Positions 1 through 7,230 of a stretch of DNA of 64,000 nucleotides are shown here, in pieces (positions within the stretch are counted from its first letter, which is position 1; each line of letters starts with the position of its first letter). Source of the stretch: Coriobacteriaceae bacterium (GTDB taxonomy: Bacteria > Actinomycetota > Coriobacteriia > Coriobacteriales > Coriobacteriaceae); contig CABJFQ010000006.1 in the NCBI GenBank assembly GCA_902364975.1, forward strand, positions 9,980 to 73,979, given 5' to 3'. Below the pieces are notes generated by a model, which did not search any database, was not told the DNA's origin, and worked only from the letters and a program-made list of their open reading frames with translations. The position numbers and the translations under genes were made by a program.

Positions 1-1
1 C

Positions 2-589
2 CTGGTCCACGTGTCCAGCGACTACGTCTTCGACGGCACCGCCGAGGTCCATACCGAGGACGAGCCCCTCAGCCCGCTGTCCGTCTACGGCCAGACCAAG
101 GCCGCCGGAGACATCGCCGTGGCCGGCTGCCCGCGCCACTACATCATGCGCAGCTCCTGGGTCATCGGCGAGGGCCGCAACTTCGTCAAGACCATGAGGG
201 GACTGTCCGACCGCGTAGCCGACCCCGAGGACAAGCTCGAGCAGGTCACCGTCGTGGACGACCAGCTGGGCCGCCTGACCTTCACGCGCGACATGGCCGC
301 GGCCATCTTCCATGTGCTGGACGTGAAGGCCCCCTACGGCACCTACGACTGCACCGGCTCCGGGGCCGTGAGGAGCTGGGCGGACATCGCCCGCGCCGTC
401 TTCGAGGCAGCCAACGGCAACGGGGAGAAGGTCTTGCCGGTATCGACCGCCGACTACTACGCGAACGCCGCGGGCCCCATCGCCCCGCGCCCGGTCCACT
501 CCGCGCTCGACCTGTCCAGGCTCGAGGCCGCGGGCTTCCACATGCCCGACTGGGAGGAAGAGCTGGGGGAGTACCTCAAGACGCTCTAG
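2..589 (+). CDS. rmlD: dTDP-4-dehydrorhamnose reductase (RmlD-like), C-terminal part
   Basis: This gene is cut by the left edge of the window; the reading frame is open from base 2, so 195 residues of the C-terminal part are visible. The visible start contains the SDYVFDG motif, and YGQTK supplies the Tyr-xxx-Lys catalytic pair of extended SDR reductases. RmlD reduces dTDP-4-keto-L-rhamnose to dTDP-L-rhamnose with NAD(P)H in the cytoplasm, giving a donor for surface polysaccharide. The glycosyltransferase and ABC exporter that follow fit that role. In some actinobacteria RmlD is fused behind the RmlC epimerase; whether that is so here cannot be seen. A related NAD-dependent sugar-nucleotide reductase is the main alternative. 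A strong terminator follows. Confidence 0.85.
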   Translation: MVHVSSDYVFDGTAEVHTEDEPLSPLSVYGQTKAAGDIAVAGCPRHYIMRSSWVIGEGRNFVKTMRGLSDRVADPEDKLEQVTVVDDQLGRLTFTRDMAAAIFHVLDVKAPYGTYDCTGSGAVRSWADIARAVFEAANGNGEKVLPVSTADYYANAAGPIAPRPVHSALDLSRLEAAGFHMPDWEEELGEYLKTL

Positions 590-611
590 TCGCTATTAAC
601 TTTTCGAGAGC

Positions 612-645
612 AAAAGCCGCCGCTTGCTAACGGCGGCTTTTCTTG
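612..645. terminator. Intrinsic terminator between convergent genes
   Basis: A perfect 11-bp stem (612-622 with 631-641) with an 8-nt loop is flanked by A and T runs on both sides. It can end rmlD transcription and also the minus-strand glycosyltransferase arriving from the right. Confidence 0.85.
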
Positions 646-691
646 TTGGTGGCTATCGGCGCAGTGGTGCCAATAGTATTCTGTGGAAGAT

Positions 692-1663
692 CTACCTCTC
701 GCTTGTCTCGGTGGCGGACTTGCCGGGCTGGTCATCGTAGGCGTATTTGCTGTACACGTTGACCTCCCACTGCTTTTTTTCGACCTTTGCCACAGAATCC
801 AGGATGAATCCGGTTGCAAGGCTCAGACCACAGAGGAACATAAACGATGCAGCAAGCATGGCAGTGGGGAAACGCGGGACCAGACCGGTCTGAAAGTACT
901 CAACAAAGATAGGAATGCCCAAAACCAGGCCGATAATCGCGAATAGAAGCGCGACGAGGCCGAAGAACTTCAGCGGGCGGTAGTCCTTGAATAGCGTGCC
1001 GATCATCGCAACGACTTTAATGCCGTCGCTCACGGTATTGAGCTTGGACTCGGAGCCTTCCGGACGGTCGCGGTACTCGATGGGCACGTCTTTGATGCGC
1101 CAACGGTGGTCGACGGCGTGGATCGAGAGCTCGGTTTCGATCTGGAAGCCCTCGGAAAGCACAGGGAAGGTTTTAACGAACGGGCGGCTCATGGCGCGGT
1201 AGCCTGTCATGACGTCATCGAAGCTGTAGCCATAGATCCACTTGATCATGGCGCGGACCAGATTATTGCCAAAGCCGTGGAAGGCACGCTTGTTCTCCTC
1301 GGCGTAGGTGCCGTTGGAAAGGCGATCGCCTACGGTCATGTCGGCCGTGCCGTTTAGGATGGGCTCGCAGAGGGCCTTGGCCGCCTCGGCGGGGTAGGTG
1401 TCGTCTCCGTCGACCATCAGGTAGCAATCGGCGTCGATATCGCGAAACATCTGGCGGCACACGTTGCCCTTTCCCTGACGGGGCTCAAAGCGGACTGTGG
1501 CGCCGTGCTCGGTGGCAATGCGTGAGGTATCGTCCGACGAGTTGTTGTCATAGACATAGACCGTCGCCTGCGGAAGCTCGCGGTGAAAGTCGTCGATGAC
1601 CTTACCGATCGTGAGCGCTTCGTTGTAGCAAGGGATGATGACGGCGATGGATTCAGAATTCAC
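692..1663 (-). CDS. GT2 family glycosyltransferase, polyprenyl-phosphate (DPM1-like) type with two C-terminal TM helices
   Basis: The 323-residue protein has a GT-A N-terminal domain: AVIIPCYNEA at about residues 7-16 and the metal/nucleotide-binding DGDD at 85-88. Two hydrophobic helices near residues 230-257 and 268-292 anchor it in the membrane. This arrangement is typical of enzymes that move a sugar from a nucleotide donor to polyprenyl phosphate or a lipid-linked glycan on the inner membrane face; the exact sugar cannot be read. The start is a GTG with an AGGAG about 8 nt upstream. It is divergent from the exporter genes and convergent with rmlD, so it is a single-gene unit in the polysaccharide locus. 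Confidence 0.88.
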   Translation of the reverse strand: MNSESIAVIIPCYNEALTIGKVIDDFHRELPQATVYVYDNNSSDDTSRIATEHGATVRFEPRQGKGNVCRQMFRDIDADCYLMVDGDDTYPAEAAKALCEPILNGTADMTVGDRLSNGTYAEENKRAFHGFGNNLVRAMIKWIYGYSFDDVMTGYRAMSRPFVKTFPVLSEGFQIETELSIHAVDHRWRIKDVPIEYRDRPEGSESKLNTVSDGIKVVAMIGTLFKDYRPLKFFGLVALLFAIIGLVLGIPIFVEYFQTGLVPRFPTAMLAASFMFLCGLSLATGFILDSVAKVEKKQWEVNVYSKYAYDDQPGKSATETSER

Positions 1664-1693
1664 TTAATGCTCCTTATACATTCAATCCTAGAA

Positions 1694-1722
1694 AGTATAG
1701 CCGTTTGGGCCTGGCATCCTAA
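1694..1722 (-). promoter_or_regulatory. Probable promoter of the GT2 gene
   Basis: On the minus strand TATACT (1694-1699) follows TTAGGA (1717-1722) with a 17-bp spacer, about 30 bp upstream of the GTG start. The -35 match is partial. Confidence 0.5.
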
Positions 1723-1778
1723 GATGTGGGTTAGTTCTCCAGTTTTGCTGCGCGAATCGTTTGCATGGCCGTCGGGTC

Positions 1779-1784
1779 TATACT
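1779..1784 (+). promoter_or_regulatory. Candidate -10 element of the exporter operon
   Basis: TATACT lies 40 bp upstream of the permease start in the divergent intergenic region. No good -35 hexamer is visible at 16-18 bp, so an activator or another sigma factor may be involved. Confidence 0.4.
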
Positions 1785-1823
1785 GTTCGTTTGTCAACGA
1801 TTACGAGTAAAGGAGTTGCATCC

Positions 1824-2669
1824 GTGTCGGATCAGACAAAGCAACAAGAAGCTCGCAGTCTGCCTGCGACGTTTGCTAAGAACGAATTTGAGAAGGACGC
1901 GTTTATCCTTCGTCAGCTGGTTACCAAGGATTTTAAGATCAAGTATCGCCGTAGCGTTCTGGGCGTCGCATGGTCGGTGCTCAACCCGCTGCTGATGATG
2001 ATCGTCATGGCCATCGTGTTCTCGACGATTTTTGGCCAGGGCCGCAATGGCTCAATGACGCCCGAGATGTACCCGCTGTACTTGATCGTGGGTAACATTA
2101 CCTTTGCCGTCATGTCCGAGTCTACTAACCAGGCCCTGACGTCGATCGTGGGCGCTGCCCCTCTGCTCAAGAAGGTTAAGGTGCACCGCTGGGTCTTCCC
2201 GGTGCAGAAGGTGCTCTTCTCGCTGGTCAACTTTGCCTTCTCGCTGGTCGCCGTCGCCATCGTCATGCTGTGGTTCCGCGTTATGCCTTCTTGGCACCTT
2301 ATTCTGCTGCCGGTTTGCCTGCTGCTGCTTATGTGCTTCTGCATGGGCCTGGGCATGATGCTCTCTGCCCTTACGGTCTTCTTCCGCGACGTTATGCATC
2401 TGTGGAGCGTCGTCATTACGGCGTGGACTTACATTACGCCCATCTTCTGGACGACTGACTATATTGCGCAAATGCCGCATCTCGTGCGTATCTTGATGTA
2501 TGCGAACCCCATGTTCAACTACCTGCAGTTTATGCGCGATATCTTCCTGTTCCAGACTACGCCCTCGCTTATGACGTTTGGTATGTGCGTCGCTTGGGCG
2601 GTTCTTGCGCTTATTATTGGCTATACCGTGTTCCATAAGTCCGAGCGCAAATTTATCCTCTACATCTAA
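1824..2669 (+). CDS. ABC-2 type polysaccharide export permease (Wzm/TagG-like)
   Basis: This 281-residue integral membrane protein has a soluble N terminus followed by about six hydrophobic segments. The LVTKDFKIKYRRSVLGVAWSV stretch near residue 30 is the amphipathic interface typical of Wzm/TagG permeases. With the ATPase encoded 11 bp downstream it should form a transporter that moves a finished lipid-linked polysaccharide across the cytoplasmic membrane. I chose the GTG at 1824 because AAAGGAG sits 8 nt upstream; an in-frame upstream TTG would add 21 residues without a ribosome site. The rhamnose and glycosyltransferase genes nearby suggest a rhamnose-containing glycan, but the cargo is inferred. 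Confidence 0.88.
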   Translation: MSDQTKQQEARSLPATFAKNEFEKDAFILRQLVTKDFKIKYRRSVLGVAWSVLNPLLMMIVMAIVFSTIFGQGRNGSMTPEMYPLYLIVGNITFAVMSESTNQALTSIVGAAPLLKKVKVHRWVFPVQKVLFSLVNFAFSLVAVAIVMLWFRVMPSWHLILLPVCLLLLMCFCMGLGMMLSALTVFFRDVMHLWSVVITAWTYITPIFWTTDYIAQMPHLVRILMYANPMFNYLQFMRDIFLFQTTPSLMTFGMCVAWAVLALIIGYTVFHKSERKFILYI

Positions 2670-2680
2670 GGAGTGCTGTG

Positions 2681-3448
2681 ATGACTGAATCTGTTGTTGA
2701 TTACAGCGAGCAGCCTCTGGCTGTCGAGGTCGACGACGTCACCATGATCTTTAACATGGCGTCCGAGTCGCTGACCAACCTCAAGGAGTACTTCATTAAG
2801 CTTGCCAAGCACGAGCTGTTCTTTGAGGAGTTTAGGGCGCTTAAGCACATCTCGTTTGATATTCATCGCGGCGAGGTTGTGGGTCTGGTCGGCACCAATG
2901 GCTCCGGCAAGTCTACGATGCTCAAGATTATCGCTGGCGTTCTTGAGCCTAGCGAGGGCAGCGTTAAGGTGCACGGTAACATCGCGCCGCTGATTGAGCT
3001 TGGCGCCGGCTTTGACCCCGAGCTGACCGCCCGCGAGAACATCTATCTGAACGGCGCCCTGCTCGGCTATACCAAGGAGTTCATCGACGCCAACTTTGAC
3101 GGCATTATTGAGTTCGCTGAGCTGCAGAACTTTGTCGATATGCCGCTTAAGAACTTCTCCTCGGGCATGGTGGCGCGTATCGCCTTTGCAATCGCGACGA
3201 TTACCGAGCCCGATATTCTGATCGTTGACGAGACGCTGTCCGTCGGTGATGTGTTCTTCCAGCAGAAGTGCGAGGCCCGCATCCAGCACTTTATCCAGAG
3301 CGGTGACGTGACGGTTCTGTTCGTTTCGCACTCCATGGAGCAGGTTGAGCGCATCTGCCAGCGTGCCGTTTGGATTGAGAAGGGTGACCTTCGCATGGAC
3401 GGCCCGGTCAGTGAGGTCTGCAAGGCGTATCGCGAGCAGTTCAACTAG
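2681..3448 (+). CDS. ABC transporter ATPase for polysaccharide export (Wzt/TagH-like)
   Basis: The 255-residue ATPase carries Walker A GTNGSGKST at about 71-79, the signature FSSGM at 159-163, Walker B ILIVDE at 179-184 and the H-loop VSHSM near 214. It energises the upstream permease. It ends shortly after the nucleotide-binding domain, so it lacks the C-terminal carbohydrate-recognition domain of long Wzt proteins and matches the short form. A GTG three bases upstream is in frame, but the ATG at 2681 is better spaced from AAGGAG, which overlaps the permease stop codon. Translation is therefore probably coupled. Confidence 0.9.
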   Translation: MTESVVDYSEQPLAVEVDDVTMIFNMASESLTNLKEYFIKLAKHELFFEEFRALKHISFDIHRGEVVGLVGTNGSGKSTMLKIIAGVLEPSEGSVKVHGNIAPLIELGAGFDPELTARENIYLNGALLGYTKEFIDANFDGIIEFAELQNFVDMPLKNFSSGMVARIAFAIATITEPDILIVDETLSVGDVFFQQKCEARIQHFIQSGDVTVLFVSHSMEQVERICQRAVWIEKGDLRMDGPVSEVCKAYREQFN

Positions 3449-3450
3449 GT

Positions 3451-3456
3451 TATAAT
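3451..3456 (+). promoter_or_regulatory. Candidate -10 element for tRNA-Arg(TCT)
   Basis: A perfect TATAAT lies directly after the ATPase stop and 45 bp before the tRNA. No matching -35 is apparent, so this is tentative. Confidence 0.35.
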
Positions 3457-3500
3457 TACTTGCGCTTGGCCGAATTGTTTGGCTGGGCGTGCGGTTATTT

Positions 3501-3577
3501 GCTCCATTAGCTCAGTTGGATAGAGCAGGGGACTTCTAATCCCAAGGTCGACGGTTCGAATCCGCCATGGAGCACCA
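3501..3577 (+). tRNA. tRNA-Arg (anticodon TCT)
   Basis: This is a full 77-nt cloverleaf with encoded CCA. The acceptor GCTCCAT pairs with ATGGAGC, the D-arm GCTC pairs with GAGC, the anticodon loop CTTCTAA carries TCT, and GACGG-TTCGAAT-CCGCC is intact. It reads AGA codons. The first anticodon-stem pair is a G-A mismatch. Confidence 0.96.
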
Positions 3578-3586
3578 TCGTTTATT

Positions 3587-3618
3587 AAGCCCGGACCGCT
3601 TGGTGGTCTGGGCTTTTT
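3587..3618 (+). terminator. Terminator of tRNA-Arg(TCT)
   Basis: An 11-bp stem (3587-3597 with 3605-3615, one wobble pair) is followed by TTTTT, ten bases after the tRNA. Confidence 0.85.
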
Positions 3619-3848
3619 CACATGCCGGTGTTCTTTATTCTTGCCGGGTATACGTTTAGGCCGAAGCGGTGGTGCGAGCGTTCTGCGGACAGGCAAGCCT
3701 TGCCGTCTTTGCCTTTCATGCGGTTGACTGGTTTATCCCTTGGCAGACGATGCCGTTGCTTTTAACGCTGCCAGTACCATGGCTCTTTGCGTCGATTGTG
3801 CGCTGCGGGTGCGACATAGGGTTGGCGTACGTGATCAAGAAGGCGTAA
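3619..3848 (+). pseudogene. Remnant of an acyltransferase-3 family membrane protein
   Basis: Conceptual translation shows two acyltransferase-3-like pieces in different frames. Bases 3619-3668 read HMPVFFILAGYTFRPK, typical of the first transmembrane region of that family. From about 3664 to the stop at 3846 another frame reads through LAVFAFHAVDWFIPW to a hydrophobic tail ending AYVIKKA, typical of the last helices. The roughly 200-300 middle residues are missing and the frames do not join, so the gene is dead. It begins immediately after the tRNA terminator. Such enzymes O-acylate surface glycans, which fits decay at the edge of the polysaccharide locus. Family assignment is by eye. Confidence 0.6.
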
Positions 3849-3880
3849 CAAAAACGGGGAGGACCAACTTGGCCCTCCCC
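3849..3880 (-). terminator. Terminator of the P-loop/DUF4869 cassette
   Basis: On the minus strand a 10-bp GC-rich stem (3856-3865 with 3871-3880, one mismatch) is followed by GTTTTTGTT, about 17 bp after the P-loop gene stop. Confidence 0.75.
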
Positions 3881-3896
3881 ACTATATCTAGTCTGT

Positions 3897-4898
3897 CTAG
3901 TCTGCCTTCAGGCACTCGGGCAAGACGCTTGCAATTGCATTCATCGCCTGCGGCCTCAGGTACTGCTCATTGAGCTTTGCCTTTCTGTAGGCGTAGCGAG
4001 TGTCTGTCGAGTACTTGATCAATACGTCGGTGAAGAATCGCTCCCAACTTAGGTACTTGCGACTTTCGATATAGCTCGAAGGGTCCTTGAGGATTTTTGG
4101 AATGTCGTTACTGGGAATGAGGCCAGATTGCAGAAGTGTCCACTCAAATGATTCCGGGAGGAACAAGCGAACGTTCTTGTAAACGCGCTGTCCGAGCACC
4201 TTTTCGATGTAGGGACCAAACGCTGCGCCGTCTCCAATGGCAAGAACGTTTTGCTCGGGGCATTCGTGAATTGTCCGCTTTAGATTTGCTACGCCGGTGG
4301 CGGTATAGCAGGGGATCCTGAGCCGGTTGCAAAGAGCGTCGTAGAATTGATAGCCAGATTTGCTATCCTCGACAACTACGGCGTCGGGTACCTCGAATCC
4401 AACATTTAGATCCTGATACAGCATACTTGCCGTGTGGTCATATAGCGGCTTGGTCACCGAGTAGAAGCGCCTGTCGCTCTTGCGGCCATTGATTGTTTTA
4501 CTTGTCGTGTTGACTAGCTTTAGGATTTCATCAACGCTGTAGGGGAGCTCGTTGGCATCGCGACGAGATATCAGAACAAAATAGTTGGACGAGCCGTTGA
4601 CGGCTTTGGCGAAGTCCTTTGAGTAGATAAACTCGTTACCCTCATCTAGAAAGACGATTGAATCTTCGATGATCGATAGCTCGCGCTCCCAGCGTCTGCC
4701 GGAAAGCGTTTCGCAAGGCACGTCGCAACTGAGTGCAACGCCGCTTTCCGGTCCTCGGTCGTTGTAGTCGCGAATCATCGAGATGAGCGTCGTTTTACCC
4801 GTGCCGCTGTTGCCGCGTATAAAGGAAATATTGCGCTTAAACGTGAGTGTGTATTTGACCTTTGCACGCTCTACGACAACGGTATGCGTTCCCTTCAT
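3897..4898 (-). CDS. P-loop ATPase-like protein of unknown function, paired with DUF4869
   Basis: The 333-residue protein opens with a small P-loop domain: Walker A GNSGTGKT at 29-36 and a Walker B-like IVFLDE at 81-86. The second half contains VVVED (Glu177) and, after an alpha/beta stretch, LAIGDG (Asp223). This spacing resembles a TOPRIM fold, so an ATPase-TOPRIM (OLD-like) layout is possible but unproven. Its ATG shares one base with the upstream stop (TAATG), so it is translationally coupled to the DUF4869 gene. Both genes look more AT-rich than their neighbours, which suggests acquisition. I do not know the function; defence, toxin-antitoxin-like or nucleic-acid processing roles are guesses. 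Confidence 0.7.
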   Translation of the reverse strand: MKGTHTVVVERAKVKYTLTFKRNISFIRGNSGTGKTTLISMIRDYNDRGPESGVALSCDVPCETLSGRRWERELSIIEDSIVFLDEGNEFIYSKDFAKAVNGSSNYFVLISRRDANELPYSVDEILKLVNTTSKTINGRKSDRRFYSVTKPLYDHTASMLYQDLNVGFEVPDAVVVEDSKSGYQFYDALCNRLRIPCYTATGVANLKRTIHECPEQNVLAIGDGAAFGPYIEKVLGQRVYKNVRLFLPESFEWTLLQSGLIPSNDIPKILKDPSSYIESRKYLSWERFFTDVLIKYSTDTRYAYRKAKLNEQYLRPQAMNAIASVLPECLKAD

Positions 4899-5347
4899 TA
4901 CTCATCAACATCCAAAAAGTCATTCGTGGCGCCGACAAACTCCTGCATGTTTCTGACGATGCGGCCATCGTTTTCAATGCGGATTTCAAAGCTCTTCCAG
5001 GGGAATTTCATGATGTGGTATAAGGTCACCAGCACATCCTGCTCTTTGCCGATCTTGAGTAGCCAGCGGGCACAGTTGTCTCCGCAGGTGGATGCGTTGA
5101 ACACCATATTTGGGAGATTGCGCACCAGCAGCAGCGTCTTAACGCCGCCGGACAGTTCGAGTGGGGTGATCGAGCCCAGCTGTTTGCTTACGATGTTGTG
5201 GGGACCGATGAGCTCTGATCCGTCCACGCTTTTAATAATCTGTGCGGCCATAGGGTCTTCGAACCATGAGTCCAAGTATGAGTTCCTAAAATAGGTTTCG
5301 GTATCGTAGATGGAACCGGGGTAATCCCCCAGATGGATGCTTAACAT
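4898..5347 (-). CDS. DUF4869-family protein
   Basis: The 149-residue soluble protein begins MLSIHLGD and contains LSGGVKTLLL and FNASTCGDNCARWLLKI, which match my recollection of the uncharacterised DUF4869 family. I chose the ATG at 5347 because family members start with this sequence and a GGAG lies about 7 nt upstream; in-frame upstream codons would run back through the promoter and terminator hairpin. It is the first gene of a two-gene unit with the P-loop protein and overlaps it by one base. No catalytic motif is evident. The CGDNC pair of cysteines could be structural or metal-binding. Function unknown. Confidence 0.75.
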   Translation of the reverse strand: MLSIHLGDYPGSIYDTETYFRNSYLDSWFEDPMAAQIIKSVDGSELIGPHNIVSKQLGSITPLELSGGVKTLLLVRNLPNMVFNASTCGDNCARWLLKIGKEQDVLVTLYHIMKFPWKSFEIRIENDGRIVRNMQEFVGATNDFLDVDE

Positions 5348-5378
5348 GCGCGTCTCCAGACGTTGTGTGACTGCAATG

Positions 5379-5384
5379 ATTATA
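5379..5384 (-). promoter_or_regulatory. Candidate -10 of the DUF4869 cassette
   Basis: TATAAT on the minus strand lies 31 bp upstream of the DUF4869 start. The -35 position falls inside the aro terminator hairpin and matches poorly. Confidence 0.45.
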
Positions 5385-5390
5385 TGCCAG

Positions 5391-5432
5391 TAATAAAGTG
5401 CCGCCAGTAGCGAGGTTGCTGCTGGCGGCACT
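5391..5432 (-). terminator. Terminator hairpin at the end of the aro operon
   Basis: A 15-bp stem (5397-5411 with 5418-5432, one wobble) with a 6-nt loop lies 45 bp beyond the aroQ stop. On the minus strand it is followed by TTTATTA, a modest U-tract. It insulates the aro operon from the DUF4869 cassette. Confidence 0.7.
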
Positions 5433-5477
5433 GGCATTATTAGCGTGTGAATCGCGTTGATGGATCTGCTCGCGAGG

Positions 5478-5915
5478 CTACTTTTCGAGACGTTCCCTCA
5501 GCAGCTCCAGCGCGTGGGCGTAGCCTTGCAGGCCCTCGCCGGTGATGGTGGCGAAGCAGGCTAGGCGTGCATAGCTCACCTGGCGGAAGTCCTCGCGCGT
5601 CTCTACGGCGCTGATGTGCACCTCGACGGCAGGGATGGCGACGGCCTTGAGGGCGTCAAGGATTGCCACGCTCGTATGTGTGTAGGCGGCCGGGTTGATG
5701 ACGATGCCGTCGACCCGGCCGTAGGCCTCCTGAATCTTGTCGACGATGTTGCCCTCGTGGTTAGACTGGAAGACCTCGACCTCGTCGAAGCCCTGTGCGG
5801 CACCCGCCTCCTGGCAGATCTGCACTAAGCGGTCGTAGTTGTCGCTGCCATAGATGCCCGGCTCGCGAATGCCGAGCATGTTGAGGTTGGGGCCGTTGAT
5901 GACGAGTGCTTTCAT
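5478..5915 (-). CDS. aroQ: Type II 3-dehydroquinate dehydratase
   Basis: At 145 residues this has the usual length of the dodecameric type II enzyme, which converts 3-dehydroquinate to 3-dehydroshikimate (third step of the shikimate pathway). Family motifs are NGPNLNMLG at 7-15, the catalytic-loop Arg17 and Tyr22, SNHEG at 51-55, NPAAYTHTS at 74-82 and EVHIS at 98-102 with the catalytic His. The ATG has AAGGAAG upstream. It is the last gene of the aro operon and is separated from aroEK by a strong hairpin, so its expression may be set apart from that of the other genes. Confidence 0.97.
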   Translation of the reverse strand: MKALVINGPNLNMLGIREPGIYGSDNYDRLVQICQEAGAAQGFDEVEVFQSNHEGNIVDKIQEAYGRVDGIVINPAAYTHTSVAILDALKAVAIPAVEVHISAVETREDFRQVSYARLACFATITGEGLQGYAHALELLRERLEK

Positions 5916-5936
5916 GGTTGCTTCCTTTGCGGTTGG

Positions 5937-5977
5937 AAAACCACCACAAAGGTGCTTGTCCCCTTTGTGGTGGTTTT
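5937..5977. terminator. Perfect 16-bp hairpin between aroEK and aroQ
   Basis: The arms 5937-5952 and 5962-5977 are exact inverted complements with a 9-nt loop, and A4/T4 close the base of the stem. It starts three bases after the aroEK stop, inside the operon. It may be a partial terminator, an RNA-stability hairpin or a member of a dispersed palindromic repeat. Confidence 0.6.
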
Positions 5978-5979
5978 GG

Positions 5980-7230
5980 TTAGAGGGCGGGTGGGAGGGT
6001 GTCGAGGAGGGCTTGGGCGGTGTTGGCGGCGCAGTCGCGTGAGTCGATGATGTAGTCGGCCCAGGCGCGGTAGTGTGGCATGCGCTGTTCGGCCAGCTTA
6101 TCGATGCCGTCGCGCGCGGTGATGGGGCGGCCCTTGTGGGCGAGCTCGTCGAGCTTGCGGTTGAGCATCACGATCTGGCTGTTTTGGTGCAGCAGCGGGT
6201 AGTTCTCGTCGCGCGTGACCACGCCGCCGCCGGTGGAGAGCACCAGGCCGCTGCGCTTGGAGATGTCGGACAGCGCCGCCGTCTCCTGTTCGCGGAAGGC
6301 CGCCTCGCCGCGCTCGACGATAAAGTCGGCGCAGGGCATGTCGAGGCGTTCCTCGAGGGCGCGGTCCAGGTCGATGTGCTCGCGACCCGTGAGCAGGGCA
6401 ATCTGCTCACCCACGCGGGTCTTGCCCGAGCCCGGCATGCCGATCAGCGCGATGTTCTGTTCGCGGCGTGACAAGCGCTCCGTTACATCCAGGATGCGCT
6501 TGCGCGGGGTGACCTGGCCGGTGTAGCGCTCAACAGCCTGTGCCGCTTGGGCCACGAGCATCAGCAGACCGCCGATGCAGGGGATACCGCGGCGCTCGGC
6601 CTCGAGCATCAGGCCCGTGCGGGCGGGGTTGTAGACAATGTCGATAACGCCTTCGAGCGCATCGAGCCCTTCGAGCGTGCAAGGCGCGTCGGGGCAATGG
6701 GGGAACATGCCGGCGGGCGTGCAGTTGACGAGTAGGGCGGCGTCGGACTGCTGCGCGATGTTGCCGTAGTTGACCTCGCTCGTGCGGCCCACGGGCACCA
6801 CGGTGGCGCCAAGGTCGCCGAGCACCATGCTTGCCGTGGTGCCGGCACCACCGGTAGCGCCAAGCACGAGGACCTTCTTGCCGGTAACCTCAACCCCCAG
6901 CTCCTCGACCAGGCACTGAAAACCAAAGTAGTCGGTGTTGTCGCCGCGCAGGCGCCCGTCGGGCAGGCGCGTGATGGTGTTGACGTTGCCCATGCGCTCG
7001 GCGAGCGGGCTCAGCTCGTCCAGGTAGTTCATGACGGCGCGTTTGTAGGGGATGGTCACGTTGGTGCCTTCCCATTCTTTACCCGTCATAAAGGCCGCGA
7101 GGTCCTCGGGCTCGCGCTCAAATCGCACGTAATCGAGCCCAGCGAGCTCTTTGTAGATGGTCGGGGTGTAGCTGTGGCCCAGCACGCGGCCCAGCACACC
7201 GTAGGGGCGGGTTGCGGCGGTATCGGTCAT
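5980..7230 (-). CDS. aroE/aroK: Bifunctional shikimate dehydrogenase / shikimate kinase (AroE-AroK fusion)
   Basis: One 416-residue chain joins two consecutive-in-function enzymes. Residues 1 to about 250 are AroE: NVTIPYK with catalytic Lys63, GDNTD with Asp100, and the NADP loop GATGGAG at 124-130. It reduces 3-dehydroshikimate to shikimate. Residues from about 257 are AroK: P-loop GMPGSGKT at 264-271, STGGG and GRPIT. This half phosphorylates shikimate to shikimate-3-phosphate with ATP. No separate aroK or aroE is visible here. The ATG follows directly on the pheA stop with no gap, so translation is coupled. The fusion would hand shikimate from one domain to the next. Confidence 0.95.
   Translation of the reverse strand: MTDTAATRPYGVLGRVLGHSYTPTIYKELAGLDYVRFEREPEDLAAFMTGKEWEGTNVTIPYKRAVMNYLDELSPLAERMGNVNTITRLPDGRLRGDNTDYFGFQCLVEELGVEVTGKKVLVLGATGGAGTTASMVLGDLGATVVPVGRTSEVNYGNIAQQSDAALLVNCTPAGMFPHCPDAPCTLEGLDALEGVIDIVYNPARTGLMLEAERRGIPCIGGLLMLVAQAAQAVERYTGQVTPRKRILDVTERLSRREQNIALIGMPGSGKTRVGEQIALLTGREHIDLDRALEERLDMPCADFIVERGEAAFREQETAALSDISKRSGLVLSTGGGVVTRDENYPLLHQNSQIVMLNRKLDELAHKGRPITARDGIDKLAEQRMPHYRAWADYIIDSRDCAANTAQALLDTLPPAL

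Noticed and set aside
3445..3696. Minus-strand 83-codon frame with WRIRTVDLGIRSPLLYPTEL
   Set aside because: This peptide is the antisense translation of the tRNA-Arg gene, a well-known annotation artefact.
3740..3973. 77-codon plus-strand ORF
   Set aside because: It runs out of frame through the acyltransferase remnant and into the end of the P-loop gene, with no ribosome site or recognisable family.
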